Below, in pieces: positions 24,607 through 32,508 of a stretch of DNA of 38,442 nt. The translations under genes were made by a program, and so were the position numbers. The DNA lies in contig JBAXPK010000026.1 in the NCBI GenBank assembly GCA_037132275.1, positions 1 through 38,442 on the forward strand, in the 5' to 3' direction. The notes beneath the pieces were generated by a model, which was given only the letters and a program-made list of their open reading frames with translations, made no database searches and was not told the origin of the DNA. Origin of the DNA: JAABPW01 sp037132275. Its GTDB lineage: Bacteria > Verrucomicrobiota > Kiritimatiellia > CAIKKV01 > CAITUY01. Each line of letters begins with the position of its first letter. Within the stretch, counting starts at the first letter, position 1.

Positions 24607-25437
24607 ATGCCAGAACTTCCGGAAGTAGAAACCGTGGTGCGGGAATTGAGGGCGCATGGCCTTGAACATGCGGTCATACATGATGTCAACATTTCCTGGC
24701 CGAGGATGGTCATGGGCCAGACACCCGCCCGATTCGCCGTCGCCTTGCGGGGGCGCACCATTCTGCGTGTCACGCGGCGCGGAAAATATATCGTGATCGT
24801 CCTCAATAGCGGACAACATCTCCTGATTCATCTGCGCATGACTGGCAAATTTCGCTTTGCAAAAACAATCGAGACTCCAGGAACGCATGACCACGTCGTT
24901 TTCTCCCTTTCCGATGGACGGCGCCTTTTTTTCAACGATACCCGAAAATTTGGACGCCTCCGTCTCGCTAGCGCGGCGGAAGACGGATTAGGCGATCTTG
25001 GCCCGGAACCCCTGGACAACGCCTTTACCAGCCAGGTCTTGCGTGCCCGAATGAAGGGCAAAACCCGTATGATCAAGCCGCTGCTGCTGGATCAAACCTG
25101 CGTGGCGGGGCTTGGCAATATTTATGTCGATGAATCGTTATGGCAGGCAAAGATTCACCCTCAACGTCGCGCGGATTCCTTGACCGCCTCCGAGACCCGG
25201 AAGCTTCATCAAGCCATTCGAGAGGTGTTACAGCGCGCGGTCGAGAACTGCGGCACCACTTTAGGAGCCGGCGAAACCAATTTCTACGGCATCACGGGGC
25301 GAAGCGGACACAATGCCGATTCACTGAAAGTTTTTCGCCGTACGGGTAAGGCCTGTCCCCGCTGCGGCAACATCATTGTTCGTACCGTGATTGGACAACG
25401 CGGCACGCATCTCTGTCCCTCTTGCCAAATACCATGA
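24607..25437 (+). CDS. mutM: formamidopyrimidine-DNA glycosylase (Fpg)
   Basis: The protein has 276 residues. MutM removes 8-oxoguanine and formamidopyrimidines and cuts the resulting abasic site. The start is fixed by the invariant N-terminus MPELPEVETV; catalytic Pro2 must be exposed, so the longer frame from 24451 is wrong. Glu3 follows. Other motifs are HLRMTGKF, LFFNDTRKFGRL and GLGNIYVDESLW. The C-terminal zinc finger has Cys250, Cys253, Cys270 and Cys273 with Arg265 (IGQRGTHLCPSC). The stop overlaps the next gene's ATG (ATGA). Confidence 0.95.
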   Translation: MPELPEVETVVRELRAHGLEHAVIHDVNISWPRMVMGQTPARFAVALRGRTILRVTRRGKYIVIVLNSGQHLLIHLRMTGKFRFAKTIETPGTHDHVVFSLSDGRRLFFNDTRKFGRLRLASAAEDGLGDLGPEPLDNAFTSQVLRARMKGKTRMIKPLLLDQTCVAGLGNIYVDESLWQAKIHPQRRADSLTASETRKLHQAIREVLQRAVENCGTTLGAGETNFYGITGRSGHNADSLKVFRRTGKACPRCGNIIVRTVIGQRGTHLCPSCQIP

Positions 25438-26660
25438 ACACCCGCCCCACCCGCCGATTCTTGCCCCTGCTGATCTACCTGCTGCCTCTTATCGCCGACA
25501 TGCTGGTGGCGCAGTTTATATTCATTAATGCGGTGCGTCTGGCCCGTGCAGGCGCCAGCGCATCAGTCGTAGCGAACACCCTGACCGTATGGAGCCTTGC
25601 TTATCTCATCACATGCCCCGTAATTGGCCGGTTTGTTTCGGCCAGTAATGCGGCTCACATGATGGTGGGTTCCATGGGTGGCTTCCTGCTGATCGGACTC
25701 CTATTCACAGTCATTCCTGGGGTTGCCGGGGTTTATGTTCTTATGGCCGCAGCGGGTATTGCGGCAGCGTTTTTTTTCACACCGTTCCAAATTTTCATGA
25801 AGGCCGTGGACGGCTTAACCCAAAAACCCATCACGTATTCGACCGGGCTCTACACCTTTTCATGGAGTGCGGGGTATGCCCTGGGGCCTTTTGTTTCCGG
25901 CTTTCTAATGGATCGTGGGGTCGCAACACCGGATGGAGCGACCTCGGGATGGAAATACGCCTGCTATTTCGCCGCGGGAGCGGCCGTGGTGACCGGCGTG
26001 TGCATTGTCCTCCTGAAGCATCTTGCCCAAGGGAAACCTCAAGAAGCGTTAGCCAATACCGACGACTTGGTCTCCCGGCCGGTTGCGGATTACTCCCATC
26101 AGCCTGACCTGGCATGGATGGGATGGGTGTCCGGAGGCGTGGGAATGGTGGCCATCACCTTCATACGCGCCGTGTTTCCCGCCCGGGTCGAAGCCTGCCT
26201 GCATCTTACTCAAAGCATGCAGGGGTTCCTCTTTTTTCTTGTTAGCGCATCCCAGGCGATCACGGGATTGGTGCTGTGCCGCAGCCGCTACTGGATGTAT
26301 CGCCCGACGGCAGTTGCCGCATTTGGGTGCCTGGGCATCATCGGCCTGCTGATTTTCGGATTTAGCCAAACGCCTCTGGCATTCAGTATCGGAGCTGTTT
26401 TGTTCGGATTGTACTCGGGAAGTTTTTTCTTCTATCTGGTGTTCCATTCCCTGGTCCACCCCCGTCGGAGCGCGCAATACGTGGCCATCAACGAAACCGT
26501 GGTGGGAATATGCGGTATGGTGGGCGCCATCGTGGGAGGAGGACTGGCTGACCGGTTCGGCTTTGGATTAGTCTATGCGGCGGGAGCCGCACTGGTGCTT
26601 TTAGTCATGGTCTTGCAGGGGACCATTCATTCGACGCGGTCTGGACAATTCTCCAACTAA
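25434..26660 (+). CDS. MFS-type membrane transporter
   Basis: The protein has 408 residues and twelve likely membrane spans. It starts at ATG 25434, overlapping the mutM stop by 4 nt. The N-terminus reads RRFLPLLIYLLPLIADMLVA. Between spans 2 and 3 lies a loop (CPVIGRFVSASNAAHMM) in the position of the MFS A-motif but divergent; the second half has GGGLADRFGFG, a clear A-like motif. A cytoplasmic loop separates the halves (about residues 200-228). The substrate is unknown. Coupling to a DNA repair gene is probably operon packing and not a functional link. Confidence 0.85.
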   Translation: MNTRPTRRFLPLLIYLLPLIADMLVAQFIFINAVRLARAGASASVVANTLTVWSLAYLITCPVIGRFVSASNAAHMMVGSMGGFLLIGLLFTVIPGVAGVYVLMAAAGIAAAFFFTPFQIFMKAVDGLTQKPITYSTGLYTFSWSAGYALGPFVSGFLMDRGVATPDGATSGWKYACYFAAGAAVVTGVCIVLLKHLAQGKPQEALANTDDLVSRPVADYSHQPDLAWMGWVSGGVGMVAITFIRAVFPARVEACLHLTQSMQGFLFFLVSASQAITGLVLCRSRYWMYRPTAVAAFGCLGIIGLLIFGFSQTPLAFSIGAVLFGLYSGSFFFYLVFHSLVHPRRSAQYVAINETVVGICGMVGAIVGGGLADRFGFGLVYAAGAALVLLVMVLQGTIHSTRSGQFSN

Positions 26661-26671
26661 TCCACTATAGT
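26642..26671 (+). promoter_or_regulatory. sigma-70-like promoter before aldo/keto reductase
   Basis: TGGACA (26642-26647) and TATAGT (26666-26671) each match five of six consensus bases, with an 18-nt spacer. They lie at the end of the MFS gene, about 40-70 nt before the reductase start. An inverted repeat GTTTAA-N10-TTAAAC (26670-26691) overlaps the -10 box and the expected start site, where a repressor would act. Confidence 0.5.
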
Positions 26672-26691
26672 TTAAGCGCAGTCAGTTAAAC
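26670..26691. promoter_or_regulatory. candidate operator GTTTAA-N10-TTAAAC
   Basis: The two 6-bp half-sites are perfect inverted copies, 16 bp apart start to start, close to one and a half helical turns. The left one overlaps the -10 box predicted at 26666-26671. No regulator gene is adjacent. Confidence 0.35.
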
Positions 26692-26710
26692 CAACAACGA
26701 GGGTCATTCC

Positions 26711-27829
26711 GTGCTTCATAAAAAATATGGTACAACAGGAATTAGTGTGTCAGCCATCGGGTTCGGCGGCATGCGCTTTACGGATCAGAACCAGACCGAA
26801 CAGTGCGCTGCGCTTGTCAAATACGCCTATGATCGCGGGATTAATTATTTTGACACCGCACCCGGCTACGGCAAATCCGAGGAGTTGTTTGGGGTCGCGT
26901 TCAAAACCATGCTGGCCGAGCGATCCCAACGCCCGTTCTACGTCTCAAGCAAGACCTTTGGCGGCGATCCCTCCAGTGTTCGACGTGATCTTGAAACCTC
27001 CCTCACGCGCATGGGTCTCGACTATCTGGACTTCTACCACATGTGGTGCATCCTCACTCCCGAAGTCTATGCTGAACGGAAACGCAACGGCACATTGAAG
27101 GAGTTTGAACGCCTCAAAGAGGAGGGCCTGATCCGGCATATTTGCGTCTCTTCCCACATGACCGGTGGCGATATCGGAACCATCCTGGCCGATTATCCCT
27201 TCGAGGGGGTGCTGCTTGGCTATTCAGCCATGAACTTCGCCTATCGCGATGCCGGGCTTGAGGCGGCGGCAGCAGCAAAACGCGGCGTCGTGGTGATGAA
27301 CCCGCTGGGAGGCGGAATCATTCCGCGCGAGGCGGGAAGATTTGATTTCGTGCGTACCCGTGGCGAAGAAACCGTAGTGGAGGGCGCGTTGCGTTTTCTG
27401 ATTAACGACCCGCGTATCACGATCGCCTTGGTGGGCTTAAGCACAACCGGACAGGTGGATGAGGCGGTGAGTGCGGCCGAAGGTTTCCGCCCACTGTCGC
27501 CCGCTCAGGTGGCCACAATCCGGGCTGGGATCAAGGAGTCCTTTAACGAACTTTGCACCGGCTGCCGATACTGCGACGAATGTCCACAGGGCATCCCCGT
27601 GCCAAAATATCTTGATGCCTACAATCACATGCTGCTGGGGAAAGGGCCCCAGGATATGATTAACCGCCTGTTATGGCACTGGGGAATTTCTCTCGAGGAT
27701 GACTACCTTGATCGCTGCACTCAATGCGGTCTCTGTAACAAGGCATGCACCCAGAAACTGCCAGTCCACGAGCGGTTGGCCGCTATCCGCGATGAAATTG
27801 TGAAAGCCCGTGCCATCGCCAAGACTTAA
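26711..27829 (+). CDS. aldo/keto reductase with C-terminal 4Fe-4S ferredoxin-like domain
   Basis: The protein has 372 residues and starts at GTG 26711 after GAGGGT. The barrel has the full AKR catalytic tetrad: Asp48 and Tyr53 (FDTAPGYGKSEELFG), Lys81 (YVSSKTFGG) and His110 (LDFYHMW). The C-terminus adds two cysteine clusters, Cys282-285-288-292 (CTGCRYCDECPQGIPV) and Cys336-339-342-346 (CTQCGLCNKACTQKLPV), each fit for a 4Fe-4S centre. In the second, the usual CP is CT. Such fusions are common in anaerobes and may take electrons from ferredoxin to reduce carbonyls. A promoter and operator-like repeat precede it. Confidence 0.92.
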   Translation: MLHKKYGTTGISVSAIGFGGMRFTDQNQTEQCAALVKYAYDRGINYFDTAPGYGKSEELFGVAFKTMLAERSQRPFYVSSKTFGGDPSSVRRDLETSLTRMGLDYLDFYHMWCILTPEVYAERKRNGTLKEFERLKEEGLIRHICVSSHMTGGDIGTILADYPFEGVLLGYSAMNFAYRDAGLEAAAAAKRGVVVMNPLGGGIIPREAGRFDFVRTRGEETVVEGALRFLINDPRITIALVGLSTTGQVDEAVSAAEGFRPLSPAQVATIRAGIKESFNELCTGCRYCDECPQGIPVPKYLDAYNHMLLGKGPQDMINRLLWHWGISLEDDYLDRCTQCGLCNKACTQKLPVHERLAAIRDEIVKARAIAKT

Positions 27830-27845
27830 CCAGTAACGGAGCACC

Positions 27846-28487
27846 ATGATTCGAGCGTTTATCTTCGACTTGGATGGAACTCTTTTGGATTCCGAGATCC
27901 TCTGGTGTAAGGCGATGCAGCAACTGCTAGTTTCCCGGGGTCTGCCCTGCACGGACGCCTATGCCTGTGAATTGGTCTTCGGCAGGGCATGGAGCGACAT
28001 TTGGGCTCGTTTGCAGCTGGATTATCCTTCCATGAAGGAGGATGCCGAGACCTTGGAATTGGAAAGCATCAACTACTATCAAGCCTTACGCGGCGCCACG
28101 GATATTCGAATTCACAGCTCCATCGCACTGCTGGAGAAACTCTCGCAGCGGCACCCCGTCGCCATTGTCTCTGGATCCACTCGCCGTCAGGTGTCAGACG
28201 CCATCACACTGATGGGCGTGGGTGAACGACTGCAATTTTACCTCGGCAGCGAGGATTATCCACGCGGCAAACCTGATCCCGCGTGTTTCCTGCTGGCGGC
28301 CAAACGTTTCGGCATCGATCCGGCAGAATGCCTCGTATTCGAGGATTCGTCCGCCGGCGTAAGCGCAGCCAAGGCGGCGGGAATGCACTGTGTAGCGCTG
28401 TGCCGCCCCGGACACCCCCACCAGAACCTGAGCGGGGCTGACAACATCCTGGCGGATCTGGCCGACTGGCGCCCGCCATCCATTTAA
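27846..28487 (+). CDS. HAD-superfamily hydrolase, beta-phosphoglucomutase-like
   Basis: The protein has 213 residues and a GGAG ribosome binding site. HAD motif I is FDLDGTLLDSE with nucleophile Asp8 and acid/base Asp10; motif II is VSGSTRR; motifs III and IV are GKPDPACFLLAAKRFG and VFEDSSAGVSAAKAAGM. The helical cap (about 17-85) is of the C1 class, as in beta-phosphoglucomutase, GS1 and phosphoglycolate phosphatase relatives. The substrate is probably a small phosphorylated sugar or alcohol; sequence does not separate these. It starts 16 nt after the aldo/keto reductase and probably shares its transcript. Confidence 0.9.
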   Translation: MIRAFIFDLDGTLLDSEILWCKAMQQLLVSRGLPCTDAYACELVFGRAWSDIWARLQLDYPSMKEDAETLELESINYYQALRGATDIRIHSSIALLEKLSQRHPVAIVSGSTRRQVSDAITLMGVGERLQFYLGSEDYPRGKPDPACFLLAAKRFGIDPAECLVFEDSSAGVSAAKAAGMHCVALCRPGHPHQNLSGADNILADLADWRPPSI

Positions 28488-28494
28488 TATGGTG

Positions 28495-28522
28495 TTGCAT
28501 AATTAGTATTAGCATCTATATT
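28495..28522 (+). promoter_or_regulatory. probable promoter of the small secreted protein
   Basis: TTGCAT (28495-28500) and TATATT (28517-28522) with a 16-nt spacer lie in a locally AT-rich patch right after the HAD gene stop. The -10 box matches five of six bases and the -35 box three. A transcript starting near 28530 would begin with the hairpin at 28532-28574. Confidence 0.4.
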
Positions 28523-28531
28523 ATAACACAG

Positions 28532-28574
28532 ATTTGCCTTCTATACGGCGACCAGGCGGTTGCCGGAGGCAAAT
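28532..28574 (+). promoter_or_regulatory. strong 5' UTR stem-loop
   Basis: The outer stem pairs 28532-28539 (ATTTGCCT) with 28567-28574 (AGGCAAAT), perfect over 8 bp. The inner stem pairs 28546-28553 with 28558-28565 over 8 bp with one G-U, closed by tetraloop AGGC. The stems are joined by an asymmetric internal loop of 6 and 1 nt. No T-run follows, so it is not a terminator. It sits 13 nt before the AGGAGA ribosome binding site and may stabilise the mRNA or control translation. Confidence 0.6.
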
Positions 28575-28596
28575 GGTCGTACTATCAGGAGAGACA

Positions 28597-28980
28597 ATGA
28601 AGAAGACGTGTTTGATTGTGATGGCAGTAATGGCATTGGCTTCAACAGGCTTAATGGCGGAAGAGGCGCCAGGCCATGATGGTCTGGAAGCCCCCAAGAA
28701 CGAGAAGGAACTGGCGATCCAGAATTTGACCATTGTGGGAAAAGTCGTCAAAGTTGAAAAGATGAAAAAAGATGGCACCCCGATGATGACCTGGTTCAAC
28801 CTGATTGATGAGGAGGGCAAAGAGGTGCGCCTTCCGAAGGGCAAGGTTGAAGACTTTGTAAACGCCAAAGTGAAAATTACCGGCACCGGTTACACCCTTG
28901 AGAAAAAGGGCAAGGCGGTCAGGGCATTCAAAACGATTACCACGATTGATAAGCTGGCGGATCCTACCCCCGCCAAATAA
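28597..28980 (+). CDS. small secreted protein, possibly OB-fold
   Basis: The protein has 127 residues from ATG 28597, placed 6 nt after AGGAGA. A classic signal peptide (MKKTCLIVMAVMALASTGLMA, cleavage near AEE) leads to a mature domain of about 105 residues. The pattern LTIVGKVVKVEK ... FNLIDEEGKEVRLP ... VNAKVKITGTGYTLEKKG resembles a five-stranded OB-fold such as stress-induced periplasmic proteins, but no specific family is recognised. It is probably periplasmic. It is a single-gene transcript: own promoter, a 5' UTR hairpin, and an intrinsic terminator 17 nt after the stop. Confidence 0.8.
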   Translation: MKKTCLIVMAVMALASTGLMAEEAPGHDGLEAPKNEKELAIQNLTIVGKVVKVEKMKKDGTPMMTWFNLIDEEGKEVRLPKGKVEDFVNAKVKITGTGYTLEKKGKAVRAFKTITTIDKLADPTPAK

Positions 28981-28996
28981 TTATTCGGATACCCAC

Positions 28997-29028
28997 ACGC
29001 CTCCCCCGCTTGCGAGGGAGGTGTTTTT
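28997..29028 (+). terminator. intrinsic terminator
   Basis: A 9-bp GC-rich stem (28997-29005 with 29016-29024, one G-U pair) encloses a 10-nt loop and is followed by a TTTT run. It ends transcription of the small secreted protein gene. It lies at the stop of the convergent oppF gene, for which the reverse strand offers no T-run. Confidence 0.85.
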
Positions 29029-29992
29029 ATAACCTGAAATGGCACCGCACATACCATCCCGGCGATTCTTCGCGAGGTTCAGGGTGTTCTAAAAAACATT
29101 GTTTTTTCGCATGCAGGCATCGCGGCGCAAAGGAGCAACCAACAGAATGTCGCGCTGGAGCCGAACTCGGGAGGCCATTCTGACTTTCAGGATTAGCTGG
29201 GGGACTCGCAAAATCATCCGGATCCGGAACGGCTGATTTCAAGAGTTGCGTATAAGGATGACGCGGCCTCCCGAATACGGCGCGTGTCGGCCCCTCCTCC
29301 ACCACCCGGCCTTGGTACATGATCAAGACCCGGTGGCACACATAGTTAACCACTGCAAGATCGTGAGCCACCAGAAGCACCGCCATGCGCCGTTCCTCGC
29401 TAAGGTCGCGGATCAGGTTGAGAATCTGGGCTTGAACTGACACATCCAAGGCGGAGACAGGTTCATCGGCGACTAAAAGGGACGGGCCCAAAGCCAGTGC
29501 CCGGGCGATCCCGATCCGCTGGCGCTGTCCGCCGCTGAATTCATGCGGATAACGCCGGGTATACCCCGCATCAAGCCCAACCTGGTGCAACAGCGTTTTG
29601 ATACGTTCCGGTCGCTCCATGCGTGTGGCGAGACGATGAACCGACAGGACCTCGTTCAGGGCGGCGCCAATGGTCATCCGCGGATTCAAAGAGCCCAACG
29701 GATCCTGAAATATCATTTGCGCCCCACGCCGAAAGGATTCCAAAGACGCCCCTTTAAACTCATGGATATTCTGTCCGCGAAACAAGACCTGGCCATCCGC
29801 CATTGGCTCGATTCCGAGTAGCGCTTTGCCCAGCGTGGTTTTCCCGGAACCGCTTTCGCCAACAATCCCGACACGTTCCCCCTCCTCTACCACCAGGTTG
29901 ACGCCATCCACCGCCGCCCACAAATGGCGGTGTCCTTTGTCGTCATGGCCCCGATACCGGACCGTTATGCCTTTTGCTTCCAGTAATGACAT
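29027..29992 (-). CDS. oligopeptide/dipeptide ABC transporter ATPase (OppF/DppF type)
   Basis: The protein has 321 residues. Walker A is GESGSGKTTLGK, the signature is FSGGQRQRIGIARAL, Walker B is LLVADEPVSALD and the switch region LLVAHDLAVV. The C-terminal oligo-HPY region (GCSFAPRCLHAKKQCF) carries the cysteine motif typical of peptide importers. It powers uptake of peptides or nickel through a membrane permease. It overlaps oppD by 28 nt. No substrate-binding protein or permease gene is in the window, unlike standard opp operons. It is the last gene of the long minus-strand unit. Confidence 0.9.
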   Translation of the reverse strand: MSLLEAKGITVRYRGHDDKGHRHLWAAVDGVNLVVEEGERVGIVGESGSGKTTLGKALLGIEPMADGQVLFRGQNIHEFKGASLESFRRGAQMIFQDPLGSLNPRMTIGAALNEVLSVHRLATRMERPERIKTLLHQVGLDAGYTRRYPHEFSGGQRQRIGIARALALGPSLLVADEPVSALDVSVQAQILNLIRDLSEERRMAVLLVAHDLAVVNYVCHRVLIMYQGRVVEEGPTRAVFGRPRHPYTQLLKSAVPDPDDFASPPANPESQNGLPSSAPARHSVGCSFAPRCLHAKKQCFLEHPEPREESPGWYVRCHFRL

Positions 29993-30939
29993 CGCACCTC
30001 GTGTCCTTCCTTAACGCGATCCATACCCGGTTCAATCTGGCGGCACAGATCTCCTGCCCCAGGGCATCGCGGCTGAAACCGGCATCCGGACGGGAGACGG
30101 GCGGGATGAGGAACCGCCCCGTCAATTCCCACCATTCTATCCACATGCCGATTCAATCGCGGAACAGCCGCCAGCAATCCCTTGGTATACGGATGAGCCG
30201 CATGGCTCAGAATCTCCGCCACGGGCCCGGATTCCATCACCCGCCCCGAATACATGACATAGACCCGCGCCGCATTTTGGGCAACCAGTCCCAGATTGTG
30301 GGTAATGAGAAGCACCGACATCTTTAACTGTGACTGGAGGTCGCGCAGCAGCGTGAAAATCTGGGCTTGAATGGTCGCATCCAAGGCGGTGGTCGGCTCA
30401 TCAGCCACGAGAATCCGGGGCCTACACGCCAGCGCCATGGCAATCATCACGCGCTGCTGCATCCCTCCGCTAAACTGATGCGGGTATGATTTCCGTCGAA
30501 ATTCAGGGTTGGGCAAGCCCACCAAACTCATCAACCGGATCACCTCATCCGTGACATTCGAAACTTTCCGGTGAAGACGGATGACCTCGGCTATCTGATT
30601 CCCGATCGTTTTGACCGGATTCAGCGAGGCGGAAGGATCCTGGAAAATGTAGGAGATGGTGGCGCCACGCAGCGCCCGGACCCTGGATTCCGGCAGGGCG
30701 AGGATATCATCACCTGCCACCTGGATACTCCCGGACATTTTAAGACCGGCCCCGGAAACCAGCCGGGCAAGGGCCAAAGCGGTCAGGCTTTTTCCGCAGC
30801 CACTTTCCCCGACCAGCGCCACCGTTTCGTTCTCGTGGACGACCAGATCAATCCCATCCACGGCACGAATCACCCCTTCTTCCGAGGAAAAATGAACCTT
30901 CAAATCGGAGATATCAAGAATGGGTGGCGACGAATTCAT
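29965..30939 (-). CDS. oligopeptide/dipeptide ABC transporter ATPase (OppD/DppD type)
   Basis: The protein has 324 residues. Walker A is GESGCGKSLTALAL, the signature is FSGGMQQRVMIAMAL, Walker B is ILVADEPTTALD and the switch is LLITHNLGLV. The end carries the oligo-HPY motif GCRFQPRCPGAGDLC. It would pair with the OppF-type protein as an asymmetric ATPase. The start lies 2 nt after the xseB stop, so it is translated from the same message as the exonuclease VII genes. The missing permease and binding-protein genes must lie elsewhere, or the pair serves several permeases. Confidence 0.9.
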   Translation of the reverse strand: MNSSPPILDISDLKVHFSSEEGVIRAVDGIDLVVHENETVALVGESGCGKSLTALALARLVSGAGLKMSGSIQVAGDDILALPESRVRALRGATISYIFQDPSASLNPVKTIGNQIAEVIRLHRKVSNVTDEVIRLMSLVGLPNPEFRRKSYPHQFSGGMQQRVMIAMALACRPRILVADEPTTALDATIQAQIFTLLRDLQSQLKMSVLLITHNLGLVAQNAARVYVMYSGRVMESGPVAEILSHAAHPYTKGLLAAVPRLNRHVDRMVGIDGAVPHPARLPSGCRFQPRCPGAGDLCRQIEPGMDRVKEGHEVRCHYWKQKA

Positions 30940-30941
30940 CG

Positions 30942-31250
30942 TTAAAACGGCAAACCATTACCCGGCTCATCGGTAGTCTCTTCAGAGGCACCTTGGGACT
31001 CGGCGAAGGGTTCCGCTGTAATCGTTGCGCCGTCCTTCACCAGAATTTCGATTCGACGCTCCACCTGATTAAGCTTTGAGGAGCAGAGTTTCACCAGCGC
31101 CTGGCCCTCCTCGAATCGCTTCATCATGTCTTCCAGGCTGAGCGTTCCTCCTTCCATCTCCCCGACAATGATTTCAAGCCGCCCCAGCGCCTTCTCGAAA
31201 CCCACGTCTTCGGTCACCTGCGCCTGTTCTTCCGTTTTCTTTTTAGCCAT
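30942..31250 (-). CDS. xseB: exodeoxyribonuclease VII small subunit
   Basis: The protein has 102 residues. The core FEKALGRLEIIVGEMEGGTLSLEDMMKRFEEG is the XseB helical hairpin, followed by ALVKLCSSKLNQVERRIEIL. Several copies bind one XseA and are needed for single-strand DNA degradation in repair. The acidic C-terminal tail is longer than in E. coli (80 aa). It overlaps xseA by 8 nt. Confidence 0.92.
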   Translation of the reverse strand: MAKKKTEEQAQVTEDVGFEKALGRLEIIVGEMEGGTLSLEDMMKRFEEGQALVKLCSSKLNQVERRIEILVKDGATITAEPFAESQGASEETTDEPGNGLPF

Positions 31251-32508
31251 GAGTCACCTCTGATGTAAATTCACCTTCCCCTACCTTCGTAACTATCCGC
31301 TCGCCTTGTTGAACTTCACTGGCCGTCCGGATGGCACGTCCATCGGCCTTGAATGTAATGCTGTACCCGCGTTTCAATACGGCAAGCGGGTTAAAGGCGT
31401 TCAGCTGCCGCTCCAGTCCATACACCCGCTGAACCCGGTCTGAAAACACCAACTTGAGCGAATGCGTCATCCTGACCGTCAAATCGTCGGTTTGCTGCTG
31501 CCCATCACGGAATTGGCGTTCGAGGGCATGACGCGTCTGGGCCTGAAGCCGATCCAACCGCTGGCGATACACACGCGCCGCATTACCGGGTTCCCTGAAC
31601 ACATAGCTCCTGGCCGCTGCCCTGAACCTGCTTTTTGTTTCAAGCAGGGAATGTTTCAGGAGTCGTATTATCGATCGGGACTGATGCCTGAGCGCCTCCA
31701 TAAATTCGTCTTTCCGCCCCACCACAATCTCAGCCGCCGCCGAAGGTGTGGGAGCCCGGAGATCGGCCACGAAATCACAGATAGTAAAATCGGTTTCGTG
31801 TCCAACCGCGGAGATGATCGGGATATCCGATTGCGCAATGGCGCGTGCAACAACCTCTTCGTTGAAACACCAGAGGTCTTCCAGACTTCCTCCGCCCCGC
31901 CCGACGATCATGACGTCAATTCCGCCACGACGGTTCAACAAATGAATCGCCTCAGCAATCTCCTCAGCCGCGCCCATCCCCTGAACCCTGGATGGAGCGA
32001 TGACGATATGCAGATTCGGGAACCGGCGCCGAAGCACATTCAGGATATCCCGGATGGCCGCGCCGGTCGGCGACGTAACCACGCCGATGTGCTGCGGCAA
32101 CAAAGGGAGCTTCCGCTTTCGGTCAACGTCAAACAGCCCCTCTTCCGCCAATTTCTTCTTCAGCGCCTCGAAGGCGGCCTGCAGCGACCCCTTCCCGCCT
32201 TCTTCCAGGCGGCGGACGGCAATCTGATAACTTCCATCGCGCTCATAAACCGTCAAGGCGCCATGAGCCCGCACCCGCAACCCGTCGCGCGGCACAAACG
32301 GCAGCCCCCGCATATCGCTCCGCCAGATCACCGCACGGATTTGGGCGGCCTCATCCTTGATGGTGAAATAGCAGTGCCCGGAAGGCGGCATACGAACATT
32401 AGACAGTTCGCCCTCGACGCAAACGCCCTTGAAATTACCCTCAAGCAACCGGCGAATGTGCTTGGTCAATTCGGTGACGGTCAGTATCTCTGGATGCGAA
32501 TGACTCAT
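31243..32508 (-). CDS. xseA: exodeoxyribonuclease VII large subunit
   Basis: The protein has 421 residues. An N-terminal OB-fold (LTVTELTKHIRRLLEGNF ... VCVEGELSNVRMPPSGHCYF) is followed by the catalytic domain with GVVTSPTGAAIRDILNVLRRR, MIVGRGGGSLEDLWCFNEE and SAVGHETDFTICDFVADLRAPTPSAAAE. The remainder is a long helical region that contacts XseB, closing with LKRGYSIT. All canonical motifs are intact. The start overlaps the ymdB stop by 4 nt (ATGA). Confidence 0.95.
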   Translation of the reverse strand: MSHSHPEILTVTELTKHIRRLLEGNFKGVCVEGELSNVRMPPSGHCYFTIKDEAAQIRAVIWRSDMRGLPFVPRDGLRVRAHGALTVYERDGSYQIAVRRLEEGGKGSLQAAFEALKKKLAEEGLFDVDRKRKLPLLPQHIGVVTSPTGAAIRDILNVLRRRFPNLHIVIAPSRVQGMGAAEEIAEAIHLLNRRGGIDVMIVGRGGGSLEDLWCFNEEVVARAIAQSDIPIISAVGHETDFTICDFVADLRAPTPSAAAEIVVGRKDEFMEALRHQSRSIIRLLKHSLLETKSRFRAAARSYVFREPGNAARVYRQRLDRLQAQTRHALERQFRDGQQQTDDLTVRMTHSLKLVFSDRVQRVYGLERQLNAFNPLAVLKRGYSITFKADGRAIRTASEVQQGERIVTKVGEGEFTSEVTHG

